The notes under the pieces were generated by a model, which did not search any database, had not been told where the DNA came from, and worked only from the letters and a program-made list of their open reading frames with translations. From Rosa chinensis (taxonomy: Eukaryota; Streptophyta; Magnoliopsida; Rosales; Rosaceae), in the NCBI RefSeq assembly GCF_002994745.2, contig NC_037092.1, positions 72,267,823 to 72,331,822 of the forward strand: a DNA stretch of 64,000 nt. The letters run 5' to 3'. A program made the position numbers and the translations under genes. This document shows, one piece after another, positions 11,860 through 22,800 of the stretch; position 1 is the stretch's first letter; each line of letters opens with the position of its first letter.

Positions 11860-11878
11860 TTCCCACAGACGGCGCCAA
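11860..11878 (-). other. Primer-binding site of the A-B element
   Basis: The minus strand reads TTGGCGCCGTCTGTGGGAA immediately after the LTR B end (CATTAACA). The same motif abuts LTR C at about 14,416-14,434, so it is a conserved element feature. The priming tRNA was not determined. Confidence 0.65.
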
Positions 11879-11913
11879 TGTTAATGTTAGGATCCGTGGG
11901 GATCTAATTAACG

Positions 11914-11952
<39 letters not shown>

Positions 11953-12381
11953 CACAAAATGTATAGTGGTTCATCTCCCGCCTTAGCGGGAAACTACGTC
12001 CACTTGAATGTTACACTAGTGTGTTGAGCCTTGCGGCCCAAGGGGATTACAAAAGATGTAATGGAGTGTGTTGAGTTGTGGGAGGAGGCATTCCTTTTAT
12101 AGGTGAAGGAATGCTTCTCCTTTACATTTTCTTAGATGTGGGATGACTAAAATCACTATTCTAGTCTAGAAAGGCCTATTATGGAGGCAACTTGGCAAGG
12201 CCGGGAAGGTGGCTTCCCGGCGACGTATTTGCGACTTCCGGATACCGTAGCGTAGCTTGAACATAGGGCTACAAGATGCAAGTAACGGTTGGGCCTCACC
12301 ATGGCTTGTGGGTGTCCCAAAGAGGGTATTACTTATGCTTGGTGAGATAGCAAACTAGTCATGCTAGTAGAGGTATCTACA
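11879..12381 (-). repeat. LTR B (5' LTR of the non-coding element)
   Basis: Direct copy of LTR A: begins TGTTAATGTTAGGATCC, contains (GA)n at 11,920-11,950 and ends GAGGTATCTACA. The close match with A implies recent insertion of the A-B element. No matching 5-bp target duplication is seen outside A and B (acatt on the left, gtaac on the right), which suggests recombination. Confidence 0.85.
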
Positions 12382-12389
12382 GTAACTTC

Positions 12390-12624
12390 CGGGGAAAAAG
12401 ATGCAAACAGTACCTGACCTTTGGCCCATTAGTAACTTTAGTACCTAACAAAAAAAAAATATCACTTTAGTACCTGAAGTTCAGACCCCGACCCAACTTT
12501 AGTACCTAGAGCCGTTAACTCAATAACGGCGTCTGACAGGTGGCATATATTGAAGGGTAATTTCGTCCTTTCATATTTAATTCATTATATATATATATAT
12601 ATTTTTTAACCTCCTTTTCCAGAG

Positions 12625-12655
<31 letters not shown>

Positions 12656-13542
12656 CTTAACCATTATCAATGACCACCCACCACCACCGCCAGAACCCTC
12701 ATTCCTCTCGCCGACGCTTCTGCCCCACCACCTCCTCCACAAAAACCAAAACCCTAGAAGAAAAAAATTTCTTTGCCGCCACCCCAGACCAAAAAAAAAA
12801 ATTCTTCTAGCATTGCAGCACCTCCTCCTCTTGCCTCCACTTCTCCAGCCCCACCCACCTTGTAGCAGCCCCTGCCGCGAAGCCCCATAGCCGGCCAGAC
12901 CAGCACACCAGGCCAAGCGCTGCCTAACCTCACCCAGTCGCCCGCCATGCCCAGTCGCTGCCCAGCCTCACCCAATCGCCCGCCGCGCTATTGCCCCTTC
13001 ACCAGCAGCCCCGCGTCTCGACCTGCCAGCCCGCCCCGTGTCTCGTGCCTGCCAGCCTGCCCCACGCAGCAAGCCTGCAGCTTTCCACTTGCCCTTGATC
13101 TCGCCCTGCAGCCTGCCCACCCTCGATCCATCAGCAGCCCCGCGTCCCATGCCTGCGCAGCCCACCCCATGCAGCATGCCTGCAGCCTGCCCACCAGCGC
13201 CCACCCTCGATCTCACCTGCAGCCTGCCCACCCTCGATCTACCAACAGGTGAAGGAAGAAGAAGAGAGAAAAGAAAAAAGGAAGAAGAGAGAGAAAAAAA
13301 AAAGGGTGACCCGGCCTAGGAAGAAGAAGACGAAGAGCTTGAGGAAGAAGAAGAAATTTAGTGAAAGGACGAAAATACCCTCAAAGTTTGACAGTTGACT
13401 AACGTCGTAACGGCCAACAGTGTTTTAGGTACTAAAGTTGGGTCGGGGTTTGAACTTCAGGTACTAAAGTGATATTTTTTTTTTGTCAGGTACTAAAGTT
13501 ACTAATGGGCCAAAGATCAGGTACTGTTTGCATCATTTTCCC
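12390..13542. mobile_element. Non-autonomous long-TIR element (Mutator-like)
   Basis: The left end GGGGAAAAAGATGCAAACAG and the inverted right end GGGAAAATGATGCAAACAG continue as inverted repeats for roughly 130-150 bp, sharing TTTGGCCCATTAGTAAC and GTACCTGAAGTTC. TAACTTC flanks both sides (12,383-12,389 and 13,543-13,549), a 7-bp candidate target duplication; Mutator elements normally make 9 bp, so the class is likely but not certain. The interior (12.66-13.35 kb) is strikingly GC- and C-rich between AT-rich ends and encodes nothing I recognise, only low-complexity Cys/Pro/Ala frames. (CT)n lies at 12,625-12,651. Confidence 0.72.
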
Positions 13543-14434
13543 TAACTTCAGTAAAGCTACATCAAATTATTGTTTTGAGGTGGTTTTGCTTGGCAGAGGT
13601 TTTTGGTGGATGACTCTTGGCTTCGTGTTTGGCGGTGCTTTAATGACAGATGAGTCGGAGGTTCTTCCGTTCTTGTCCCTCGTCAAGCAGAGTTAATGGG
13701 AGTAAGGGACGAGGATGTCGTTGACTAGAGCTGTGATTGACAAGGGCTCGTCATTATGCTTAACGCTGGACTTGATGGCCTCATTTTGATGATGAGTGCG
13801 GAGAACTTAGTGATGATGAGTGCAAAGACTTGGTTGCAAGGCTTGAATGAATGAAGTAGAAGGTTGGGTGCCTAGAATGATGTTGGCGGAGTGGGACACC
13901 AGTGCTACTGCTCCACTATGGAAGAACACAGTTGTGGCGGACAAACTCTCTGGGTGTTCATAGTAAATTTTTTTTTTTTTGGCTGCCAAGTACCTTTTGT
14001 GTGTGTTTCACCGCTAAGGATGAAATGGTTTTGACACTAAGCAACATGCAAAGTTGACAGAGCACAAGTTGCCAAAGAAAATATTGGCGTTGACTGATTT
14101 TGAGTTGGCTTTGACCATCATTGAATTGTCGTTGACTAAACTCAAGTATGTGAAATAATGTTGCTGACTAGCCCTGTTGTTGTTGTTGTTGTTATGAGAG
14201 CTAAGCTTGATTGGATGAACAATAATTAGTGAGCTAGCTAATGAGCCGACAACCAATGGGTTGTTCAACGTCGGGGCTGAGTGCACGAGCTAACTCAAGT
14301 GCGTGGTATATATGATGAAGCTTTTGCCGACAACCAATGGGTTGTTCAGCATCGAGGCTGAGTGCATGAGCTAACTCAAGTGCGTGGTATATATGACAAA
14401 GCTTTTTTATCAAGATTCCCACAGACGGCGCCAA
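13543..14434 (-). mobile_element. Short non-coding interior between LTR B and LTR C
   Basis: Non-coding, with the TTGGCGCCGTCTGTGGGAA primer-binding motif abutting LTR C on the minus strand. It contains two copies of a ~95-bp direct repeat (about 14,237-14,325 and 14,329-14,410; GACAACCAATGGGTTGTTCA shared). Read with LTR C as a 5' LTR, this is the start of a second, mostly deleted element of the same superfamily as the A-B element. Confidence 0.6.
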
Positions 14435-14480
14435 TGTTAATGTTAGAAACTAAAGGCTCTAATTAACAATATTAAAGAGA

Positions 14481-14547
<67 letters not shown>

Positions 14548-14970
14548 ACACCGACAAGTATAATGGTTCGTCTCCCATCTTAGGGGAGACTACGTCCACT
14601 TAAAGCTTTACTATGCGTCGGGCCTTGAGGCTCAACTAGATTACAAGAGTTGTAATGGGATGATGAGTAAGTGGGAAGGAGTCCTATTTTATAGGGAAGG
14701 GAGGCTCCTTCCTTCACTTGTTTTCCAATGTGGGATACAAAAACAACTATTCTAGTCTAGAAAGTATGTTGTTGAAGGCAACTTGGCAAGGTTGGGAACT
14801 TGGCTTCCCGACAAGCTCTTGAGCACTTCCGACCATCATGGCATAGCTTTGACGTCGGGCTACGGGATGCATATCATCGTTGGGTCCCACCATGGCTTGT
14901 GGGCCCCCCACTAGGGTGTTGTTTATGCTTGGTGACATAGATATAAGCCTTGCTAGTAGAGGTATCTACA
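14435..14970 (-). repeat. LTR C (diverged relative of LTR A/B)
   Basis: Begins TGTTAATGTTAG and ends GAGGTATCTACA like A and B. It shares a backbone (ATTCTAGTCTAGAAAG, CACCATGGCTTGTGGG, TTATGCTTGGTGA) but is clearly diverged and holds long (GA)n and (TA)n runs at 14,480-14,546. It belongs to a sister family. Confidence 0.75.
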
Positions 14971-15560
14971 AACTCTATTGATCCTTTTAGTTCAAAGGTA
15001 ACAACCTTCAGTTAATTAACTCCAACCGTCCAACGCCAATAGAAACAAGTCTAAAACAAACCAGGTAGATAGCTTCTTTTGAAGGACTTGATTACAATCA
15101 TATGTTTTTACTATTTCAAGATATACTTTGATTCTAAGTTTTTATCAAACAAGTGAGCTACTACTCTGTACTTGAGTTTGATATTTGACATCATCGCTTC
15201 TTATAGGCAAAATCTCCAAGGGATATTGAAACAGGTCCAACGCCTATAGCTATAAGTCTGAAAGCAGACCAGGTAAGTAGCTTCTTTTCAACCACTTGAC
15301 TTTCATTGCAATCATATGTTTCTATAATTTTCATTTATATTTCAAGTTTAGGCTTTTACTAAACAACCGAGCTACTACTCTGTAATAGAGTTGTGACATG
15401 CTATATCATTGCTTCAAATAGGAACAATCTCCGTTGGATCCAAATGAAAATAAGCTGATTGTGAAGACCGCATATGAATCAAAGGGGAATGCTAGGCTCA
15501 CACTCGTAACTTGCCACATGTGAGCCAAAAAACTCATACAAATTTGTTCTTTTATGTTCC
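14971..15560 (+). pseudogene. Exon-like tandem duplication of an unidentified gene
   Basis: Two diverged direct copies of a ~215-bp block (about 15,000-15,215 and 15,216-15,430), each with a possible small exon ending in a donor (ACCAGGTAGATAG and ACCAGGTAAGTAG) and similar intron text (AACAAxxGAGCTACTACTCTGTA). The second copy could encode AKSPRDIETGPTPIAISLK; a following exon could encode EQSPLDPNENKLIVKTAYES. I do not recognise the family. The first copy has stops, so this is probably a decayed gene feeding into the repeat region below. Confidence 0.4.
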
Positions 15561-15985
15561 TTGTATGCAGCAGCAGCAGCAGCTTTTCTACCAGCAACAA
15601 CAAAATTCTTACCAACAAATGATGTCTCAGCCTTGCTACGAGCAATATCAACCATCCTTTCAACAGCCGCAGCCTCATTACCAATAACTTCATCCTTCCT
15701 ACAAGCAGCCGCAACCTTGCTTTGAGCACTATCAACCATTCTTTTAGCAGCCACAGCCTCCGTACCAACAACTTCATCCTTCCTACATGTAGCCGCAGCC
15801 TTGCTACGAGCACTATCAACCATTCTCTCAGCAGCAGCCTTCGTACCAACAACTTCATCCTTCTAACATGCAGCCGTAGCCTTAGTACCAACAGCAGAAT
15901 CCTTCCTACATGCAGCCGCCGCCACAAATTCATCAAGTGCCTTACTCGCTCAAGATGTTCTGGAATGATGCAACCTGAATATTTC
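15561..15985 (+). pseudogene. Decayed Gln/Pro/Tyr-rich repeat coding sequence
   Basis: In one plus-strand frame the text reads QQQQLFYQQQQNSYQQ, then about four units of roughly 27 codons with the pattern QPCYEQYQPSFQQPQPHYQ followed by LHPSY(K/M)QP. At least five stop codons interrupt it (CAG/CAA changed to TAG/TAA). The periodic Tyr/Pro/Gln pattern resembles low-complexity structural or RNA-binding protein tails; I cannot name the gene. The minus-strand open frames here are shadows of this repeat. Confidence 0.5.
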
Positions 15986-16309
15986 AAGATTTCAACTTTT
16001 GGCAATAGTTTCGTCATTATTTTGTTAGGAAATATTATTCTATTTCTTAAGGCTTTGTAAAAGTAACTAGCAAAATTGGTGACAAAATTATTTGATGTAT
16101 GAGTTTTTCTATTGATATTTGCAGATCTTCTTATCTGATCTCTTATACTTTTCACGCATCCTTTTAATTAACTCTCTGGTAACAATACTTGCTCAATACA
16201 CATCTGTTAAATTCTTACAGTAACCTTAATTCCATAAGTTACAAAACTTGCATGTTTTACTCATAACCTGTGTACTAGACTATAGACTCATATGGTTTAG
16301 TACAATTCC

Positions 16310-16785
16310 TTTCTTCTTCCAGAAGTATTGGGACTTAGTTGGTTCAGAAGTGAGTAGGGCAGTGATTTTATTTCTGATTAATTAAGAGATGCCTCATGAT
16401 TTGAAGTTTACGCATGTGGTGCTCATCCCAAAGGTGAAAGAGGTTAAGCACATGTTACAACTGCGACTAATAGCCCTCTACAATGTTACTTATAAAATAG
16501 CCTCCAAGGTGCTAGCTAACAGGCTTAAAGATTTTCTCCCGAACATTATTTCCCCACAGCAAAGTGCATGTGTCCCGGATCGTTTGATTTCAGACAGCAC
16601 TCTTGTGGCTTCGGAGCTAGCTCACTATATGCACAGGTTGCGTAGAGGACAAGAAGGTTTTATGGCTCTGAAACTTGATATAAGTGAGGCTTATGACAAA
16701 TTGGAATGGGATTTCCTGAAGAAAATTATGATAAAATTGGGTTTCAATACTCAATGGGTGGACCTCATAATGTTCTGCTTTCAAG
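16310..16785 (+). mobile_element. LINE (L1-type) reverse transcriptase fragment
   Basis: The plus strand encodes HVVLIPKVKEVKHMLQLR, then LIALYNVTYKIASKVLANRL, ISPQQSACVPDRLISDS, and [19 protein letters not shown]. These are ordered blocks of plant L1-type non-LTR reverse transcriptase (RPISLCN, SAFVPGRxIxDN, KxDMxKAYDRxEW). The first catalytic Asp of RT is present; the FADD block is absent because the fragment stops about 30 codons later. A stop (ATTAATTAAGAG) lies just upstream, so it is dead. The right edge joins the PPC4 pseudogene directly. Confidence 0.85.
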
Positions 16786-19125
16786 TCTTCAGTGTGTCCC
16801 TTCCCACAAACCCCCCTCAAACCTGGTTCAACTCCAAGCCAAGCTGGAAGAACAAATGTAGTTTGAGTCCATGCAAACACCCATGGAATTGCCCAAAGAT
16901 GTCCAATTCCAGTAGAGCTCTTTCTTCTTGAGGGGCGGCTTCCTATGTTGAGGAAGCCAAGCTCAGCCTGGGGTGTAGCCTCCTAGAAGTAAGGAATTCT
17001 GGATTTTCGTAGACCACTCCTGTAATTCTGACAACTGATCTTTGAGATCTCCTCCATGAGGTTACCCCACTTTTGTTCTCGAGAAGGGTGTGGTGGACGC
17101 AACGTTGCAAGCAGCACAGCTGTTGTGTATATCTCTAGCTAGCTGTTTGACAGCAATCTCTGCAGCCCAAATTTTTGCCTGTACCATTTCTCCTTGCTCA
17201 GTTGATCATAGAGTACCCTGAAAGATTTTACAAACACTATAGATTTAGGTCGTTGAGCAGAAAACTTGCCTTTTTTGTTTAACCATGTAAGATAAGGCTA
17301 AATAAATTCAGCATCTACAAAAAGAATATTACATAATTCAACCAAAAGATACATGATTTCACTACACTAGCATATCAATACCGTCCAAGTTCAAGACATA
17401 AGGAGCTGTTAACTTGTGAATTGGTGAATACTTCTCCTTTTCAAACGTACATTTCAAAACCATGAAGACAATCAAATTAAGATGGAGCAGATTGGTGAGT
17501 GCAAAACAAAAAGGTTACCATCACAGAGCCAAGCTGCTGGGACTGAATGGCAAGATATGTAGGGCCCCCTCCACGACCAATACTTCCTCCTCTCCCATGA
17601 AACAAGGTAACTTTGATATCATACTCATTGCATGCAGCTACAACATCCTCTTGAGCTTTGTAAAGTTCCCAGGCAGCAGTAAAACGCGCTGCATCTTTTC
17701 CAGAATCAGAGTATCAAACCATCACCTGTTCAGGGCACGTTTACTTGCTTGGAATGAGAGGGAATGATTACGGGTTAAAACTATTCCTACGTTTACTAAT
17801 ACATAAAGGAATCAGAATGATTCCGGATAAAAGTATTCATGCATTTACTAACATATGAAGGAATCAGAATGGGTGTAGGTCCTACCTCCTTATAAGAAAT
17901 CGATTCCTGAATACTCACGAATTTAATTACGAAATGGGGAGATGGGTTTAGGAATCAACTCCTCCAGAATCAATACCGATTCTTTTCTTCTCCCATTCCA
18001 GTTGTCTCCGATTCATGATTATTTTCCATTCCAAGTAAGTAAACGTGCCATCAATATAACTTTGTAAGCTCCATGAGATTCAGTGGAATTCAAAATGTGC
18101 TTCTATAGATACCTCTTGATGCCCATTATGGTTCTTGATGATGTGCTCCCTCTATCAATCAATGGACAATAATTTCTTGATCATTGAGCCAGCTCCTCTC
18201 AAGTCCTTTACATTTTCAAACAAAGGAACCACACGCAGCCTGTTCCAAGGTGTATGAAAACTGAGGAAATATATAGTGTAATTGCAATTTTAACATCAGT
18301 AATGAAAAACTTACAACCTTTAATTTAATTCCCGGTCTAAGAAAATGAAATTTCAGTCTTCCCCTTCCTACTTTAATATCTTACCCAAAAAAGTCAAAGA
18401 TGATAAGTAACCGTGGACTACGTAAGTATGAGGTGATCTATAGCAAGTAACAGAAATTTAATTGGAGAAGAAACCACCTTTTAATACAAACCCTATCTAT
18501 TTTCTATGCAATGGGGAATCAAGATGGATCATAAAGGTGCTTAACAACTACAACTCCATTTGATGTGTACATGCATTAACAAAATTATAGTATTGTGAAA
18601 ATTACCATCATTTTCTGTAAATCCAGAGAAGTAATCCAATGAATAAATGAAGTGCAAATATCAGATGCCATGTAAAACATAAATAAACATACAGGAAGAA
18701 TGTAACTAAAGAAGGACCATTTAATCTAGCAGTATCAACATAGAGGCCATACTTACGTTCCACCAAGACATGGCTTTCCTATCTGTCCACTAACAGCAAG
18801 TCGTGCATCTTTTTGCAAAAGCTCCACAGCAAGGGTGTCACTTGCCTGCCAATTACAATGTAGATGGTAGTATTTTATAAATTTTAACAAACAATTCATG
18901 TATAGAAACTTTGCAGTTGGAAAATCAAGTTCCTTAGCCTTGTAAATGGCGGAGAGCTGGAATACGAATCAATAATGAAAGTCGTATGCTATACGTGAGA
19001 AGCCATAGAAATCACATATGCTCCAAGCGAATCACTCCCTAGCTCAGCAGCAATGCGGAAGGTATCCAGTACTTCTTTAACATCAGAAGTTTGATGAGGA
19101 GACGCATGACTCTCACAGCATCACA
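16786..19125 (-). pseudogene. Bacterial-type PEP carboxylase pseudogene, C-terminal exons
   Basis: Minus-strand exons in correct order: DVKEVLDTFRIAAELGSDS with GAYVISMASHV (19,118-18,990); SDTLAVELLQKDARLAVSG (18,850-18,765); LRVVPLFENVKDLRGAGSM with KKLLSID-stop-stop-REHI (18,235-18,110); [19 protein letters not shown] and the catalytic-loop motif [20 protein letters not shown] (17,705-17,510); then [30 protein letters not shown] and [16 protein letters not shown] (17,232-16,790). PEP carboxylase adds bicarbonate to PEP to form oxaloacetate; this isoform group (PPC4) lacks the N-terminal phosphorylation site of plant-type enzymes. Lesions include Trp-Tyr changed to two stops, Gly to stop before YSDSG, and frameshifts after EMVQAK. 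The 3' end is cut off by the LINE fragment. The family is certain; the PPC4 subtype rests on wording recalled for several exons. Confidence 0.85.
17733..18050. mobile_element. MITE beside a PPC4 splice acceptor
   Basis: A 318-bp sequence with inverted ends: left GGCACGTTTACTTGCTTGGAATG-like, right its inverse (CATTCCAAGTAAGTAAACG). No coding capacity. TCA occurs on both sides (17,730-17,732 and 18,051-18,053) as a possible 3-bp target duplication, which would fit a Tourist/PIF-Harbinger type. It lies in a PPC4 intron within about 8 bases of the acceptor of the downstream exon. Confidence 0.75.
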
Positions 19126-19690
19126 GTAATAACAGGAAGGTTGCATTTTTAAAACCCACATTAGTAATTCTCTCATTTCTATAGTTTCTTTTCCTCCCTA
19201 TTTCTTGCCGCCTTGGGTGGATCAAGTCAAACAGAGACATCTTTAATTTGAAAGACTTTAGTTTGATTCTTGAAAATAACACCTTAAAGCTGACCTAATA
19301 TCCATTTTAGGAGTAAATTCCAAAATTAGCAAGTACTTTACAAATTCTATTTTCAAATCTACATTTCTCTTTGAATTTTCTAGGTATAAACAGTTGTTGA
19401 ACACACCTTCATAGTTTAAGATTTTGGCCAATAGTGGTCAACCAAGGCTTTCTTTCCTATCAGCAAAGAAGATTCTGAGTTGCAATTCTTGCAATTGCAA
19501 AACCTCCCACTTAAGTTGAACGCATGCTATGAAGTGAGTTTGAGAGTATAAAACAAATTGTTAACCTTAATCCTAACGCTTAAACTTTCGGGAATAGTAA
19601 ATAACTCCATCATCATGCTGGATCAACTTGTGCTTATTTAAAGTTCATTCCCTTGTTGTAATGAAGAGACACATTAGATATATAGCAATG
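19126..19690. other. PPC4 intron or flank without recognised exons
   Basis: AT-rich DNA between the DVKEVLDTF exon and the copia LTR. The next upstream PPC4 exons (central part of the enzyme) are not found here or anywhere else in the window, so that part has been lost. Confidence 0.5.
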
Positions 19691-19893
19691 TTTAAGTATG
19701 AGATATTTAAGAGAGATTGATGAGAGAATTGTATTTCATTATTGAGAATAGGAGCCCTATATATAGGGATTACAAAGTACATGTTCTAATGTTACAAGGA
19801 AATCTAATCCGAATAGAACTAGGAATTCTAGAACATTCTCTCCTGTTACTACTTCTAGTTTGATAAGGCACACTAAGTTGATTTTCCTTCAAC
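19691..19893 (-). repeat. 3' LTR of the minus-strand copia element
   Basis: Read on the minus strand it starts TGTTGAAGGAAAATCAAC, contains a TATATAGGG box and ends CATACTTAAACA. A ~96% similar copy occurs at 47,081-47,283. The matching 5' LTR is missing from this element. Confidence 0.85.
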
Positions 19894-22800
19894 ACTCCTC
19901 CTTGTGCCGCTCAAACTTGGTGGTGACGCTTCATTCGTTGCCTCGTTAAAAACCTTGCTCGAGTGAAAAACCTTGTGGGATAAAAACATGCTCGAGGAGG
20001 AGAAAAAGAGTACAACATGTCCTCTACTCTTAGAGATCGAACATGTAGACATCATAATTCCCCCAGATGTCGATATCTCCCCCTGATTGCTACAATCTTG
20101 GGAGTTCGGATAACTTTCTCAATCCGATGCTCTTCACATGTTTCTCGAAGGTGGATTTAGGTAACGACTTAGTAAATAAGTCCGCTACATTATCCTCTGA
20201 TCAGATTTGATTCACTTCAAACTTTAGAAGTGATTGTTGTTGCTGATTATAAAATAACTTAGGCGATATATGCGTGGTATTGTCGCCCTTGATGAAACCT
20301 AACTTCATTTGTTCAATACAAGTTGCATTATCCTCATAAATGCATGTAGGTTCATCTGTGGTAGATTTCAAACCACAACTTCCTTGAATATGTCTAATTA
20401 TAGACCTTAGCCATATACATTCAAGTACGGCTTCATGTAGAGCAATAATCTCTGCATGATTTGAGGAAGTAGCAATAAGGGTCTGCTTTGTAGACCTCCA
20501 AGATATCGCAGTGCTTCCCATGGTAAGGACATAACCTATTTGGAAGCGACCGTTGTGAGGGTCAGAGAGATATCCTGCATCAGCAAAACCCATCAAAACA
20601 TCATTGTCATTTTGATGGAGGGGAATAGGGTGAGGCCGGCCACCATGGGAGGCGGCGGCCCTGGTGGCGGCAACATGGCCGGCGGCCAACCCTTGGACGG
20701 TGGCATTTTGCCTCTTGGGGTCCGATCCCAAATTTCCATCATTCCTTTTCACTCTGTAGAGATAGAATAAGCTCATATTAATCGTACCTCTTAGGTATCG
20801 AAAGGTTGTCTTTACACCAATCCAATGGCGGTGTGTTGGCACAGAGCTATGTCGAGCTAACAAGTTCACTGCAAATGAGATATCTGGTCTTGTGCATTGA
20901 GCTAAGTACAATAATGCGCCTATTGTACTTAAACAGGGCACTTCGGCCTCATCCTTTGGCGAAACGGATCTTTTCCGGGCTCAAGACTACGGCCGATCAT
21001 GGGAGTACTCACAGGCTTTGCTTTATCTTCATTAAAGTGCCTTAGGATTTTTTGAGTATATGCAGACTTATGGATCAAAATTCCATCACTACTGTGCTCG
21101 AGTTCTAAACCGGGACAAAACCGTGTTTTCCCAAGATCTTTCATCTCAAATTCGGATTTCAAGTATTTAGCAGTTTCCTTTAACTCATCTAGAGTTCCAA
21201 TTAGGTTCATGTCATCGAATAAACTGCTACGATTGCAAATCCGGAACTTGTTCTTTTAATGAACACGCATGGGCATATTTCATTATTAATATATCCCTTC
21301 CCAATCAAGTAGTCACTTAGATGGTTATACCACATCCGTCCGGATTGTTTTAATCCATATAGTGAGCGTTTTAATCTTATTGAAAACGCGCTCCGTGGTT
21401 TAGAGCCACTTGATTTGGGTAATTGAAGTCCATCTAGAACCTTCATAAATATCTCTGAATCTAGATCCCCATAAAGATATGCTGTAACCATATCCATAAG
21501 CTGCATGTCAAGTTTTTCGGAAACTACCAAACTGATAAGGTAGCGGAACGTTATAACGTCCATTACGGGAGAATATGTCTCCTCGTAGTCGATTCCAGGG
21601 CGTTGTGAGAAACCTTGTGCCACGAGGTTTATATCTAACCACCTCATTTTTCTCATTACACTTTCTAACAAAGACCCCATTTATGGCCAACAGGTTTTAC
21701 ATTTGGGGGTGTCTGCGTTATAAGCCCAAATACCTGTCTCTTTACTAGTGAATCTAATTCAGCCTGGATCGCATCTTTCCATTTAGGCCAATCCGCTCTT
21801 CGTTGACACTCTTCGACAGAGCGAGGTTTGACATCATCATATTCTATAATTCCTTTTGCAACATGATATGCAAATGCATCATCAATTGCCATAGAATTTC
21901 TATCCATCATCTCATGTACACTAGTGTAATTCATGAAGATCTCTCTATTCTTTGGAATTGGTTCTGACATTGGAGCGTCCCTCAATGATGTCTCTTGGAC
22001 ATAACCATAATCCGGAATATTCACATCGATGATTAATGGATTATTTTGTGCCAAACTCGCTTTCTTTCTTGGGTGAGAATCCATCGAACCTATGGTCCTC
22101 CCGTGCTTCCTGGCAGGAGTCGTGGGCCTAGCCACAACGTCACCATCACTATGAGAGGGGACGTTGGCGCCATGCTCAGGTACTCTTGAGATGGTGTCAT
22201 GTCCTCTAGTTTTAGGGACATCAATCCTTGCAGGCATGTTTACAGCAAGTATGTGTGATCTCGTCACTTTAGCGATATCAGAAAATGCATCAGGCATCGA
22301 TTCTGCTACGTTATGAAGATCGAGAATTCTCCGCACTTCAATTTCAGACTGTGCGGTTCGGGGATCAAGATGAGACAGAGTGGGGACAGACCACGACAAT
22401 TCCTGTCATTCCTGTTGAACATTTATGTTCCTATCTCCCCCTAACAATGGGAAGACTGTCTCATCGAAATGACAATCCGCAAATCTAGCGGTAAAGTGAT
22501 CGCCTGTCAAGGGTTCTATGTAGTGGACAATGGTTGGAGAATCATATCCAACGTAAATGCCTAATCGTCGTTGATGACCCATTTTGGTGTGCTGTGACGG
22601 CGCAATAGGCACATATACTACACATCCAAATATGCGTAGGTGTGAGACATCAGACTCATACCCAGTCACCATCTGGGACACAGAAAAGGGTTGATGAGCA
22701 GTGGGTCGCAGACAAATAAGCACAGCTACATGCAATATTGCATAGCCCCAAGCAGAAATAGGGAGATTGGTGCGCATTACCAATGCCCTAGCGACCATTT

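Larger units (their letters stand above)
6351..11878 (-). mobile_element. Non-coding interior of LTR A-LTR B element (LARD-like)
   Basis: About 5.5 kb between two near-identical ~500-bp LTRs, with no gag, protease, integrase or RT signature in any frame: the structure of a large retrotransposon derivative that must borrow proteins. On the minus strand the right LTR is followed at once by TTGGCGCCGTCTGTGGGAA (about 11,860-11,878), a primer-binding-site type sequence. From left to right the interior holds three copies of an ACAAGTCCCCGAA motif (6350, 6446, 8335), a 33-bp minisatellite, a degenerate GC-rich repeat, an AT-rich stretch full of GCATG words (8.87-10.4 kb), and a stretch of repeated GCGGAG words (10.62-11.7 kb). 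(GT)n(TA)n lies at 10,313-10,342. Confidence 0.75.

Noticed and set aside
12515..13319. ORFs rich in Ala, Pro, Cys or Gly
   Set aside because: Low-complexity frames in the C-rich interior of the long-TIR element, open on both strands, with no domain signature.
12390..13542. Helitron
   Set aside because: Clear inverted termini and a flank repeat; no 5' TC or 3' CTRR hairpin end.
17358..17372. TTTCACTACACTAG as the missing left TIR of the autonomous CACTA
   Set aside because: Sits within PPC4 intron sequence with PPC4 exons on both sides; no AGACGAC motifs nearby.
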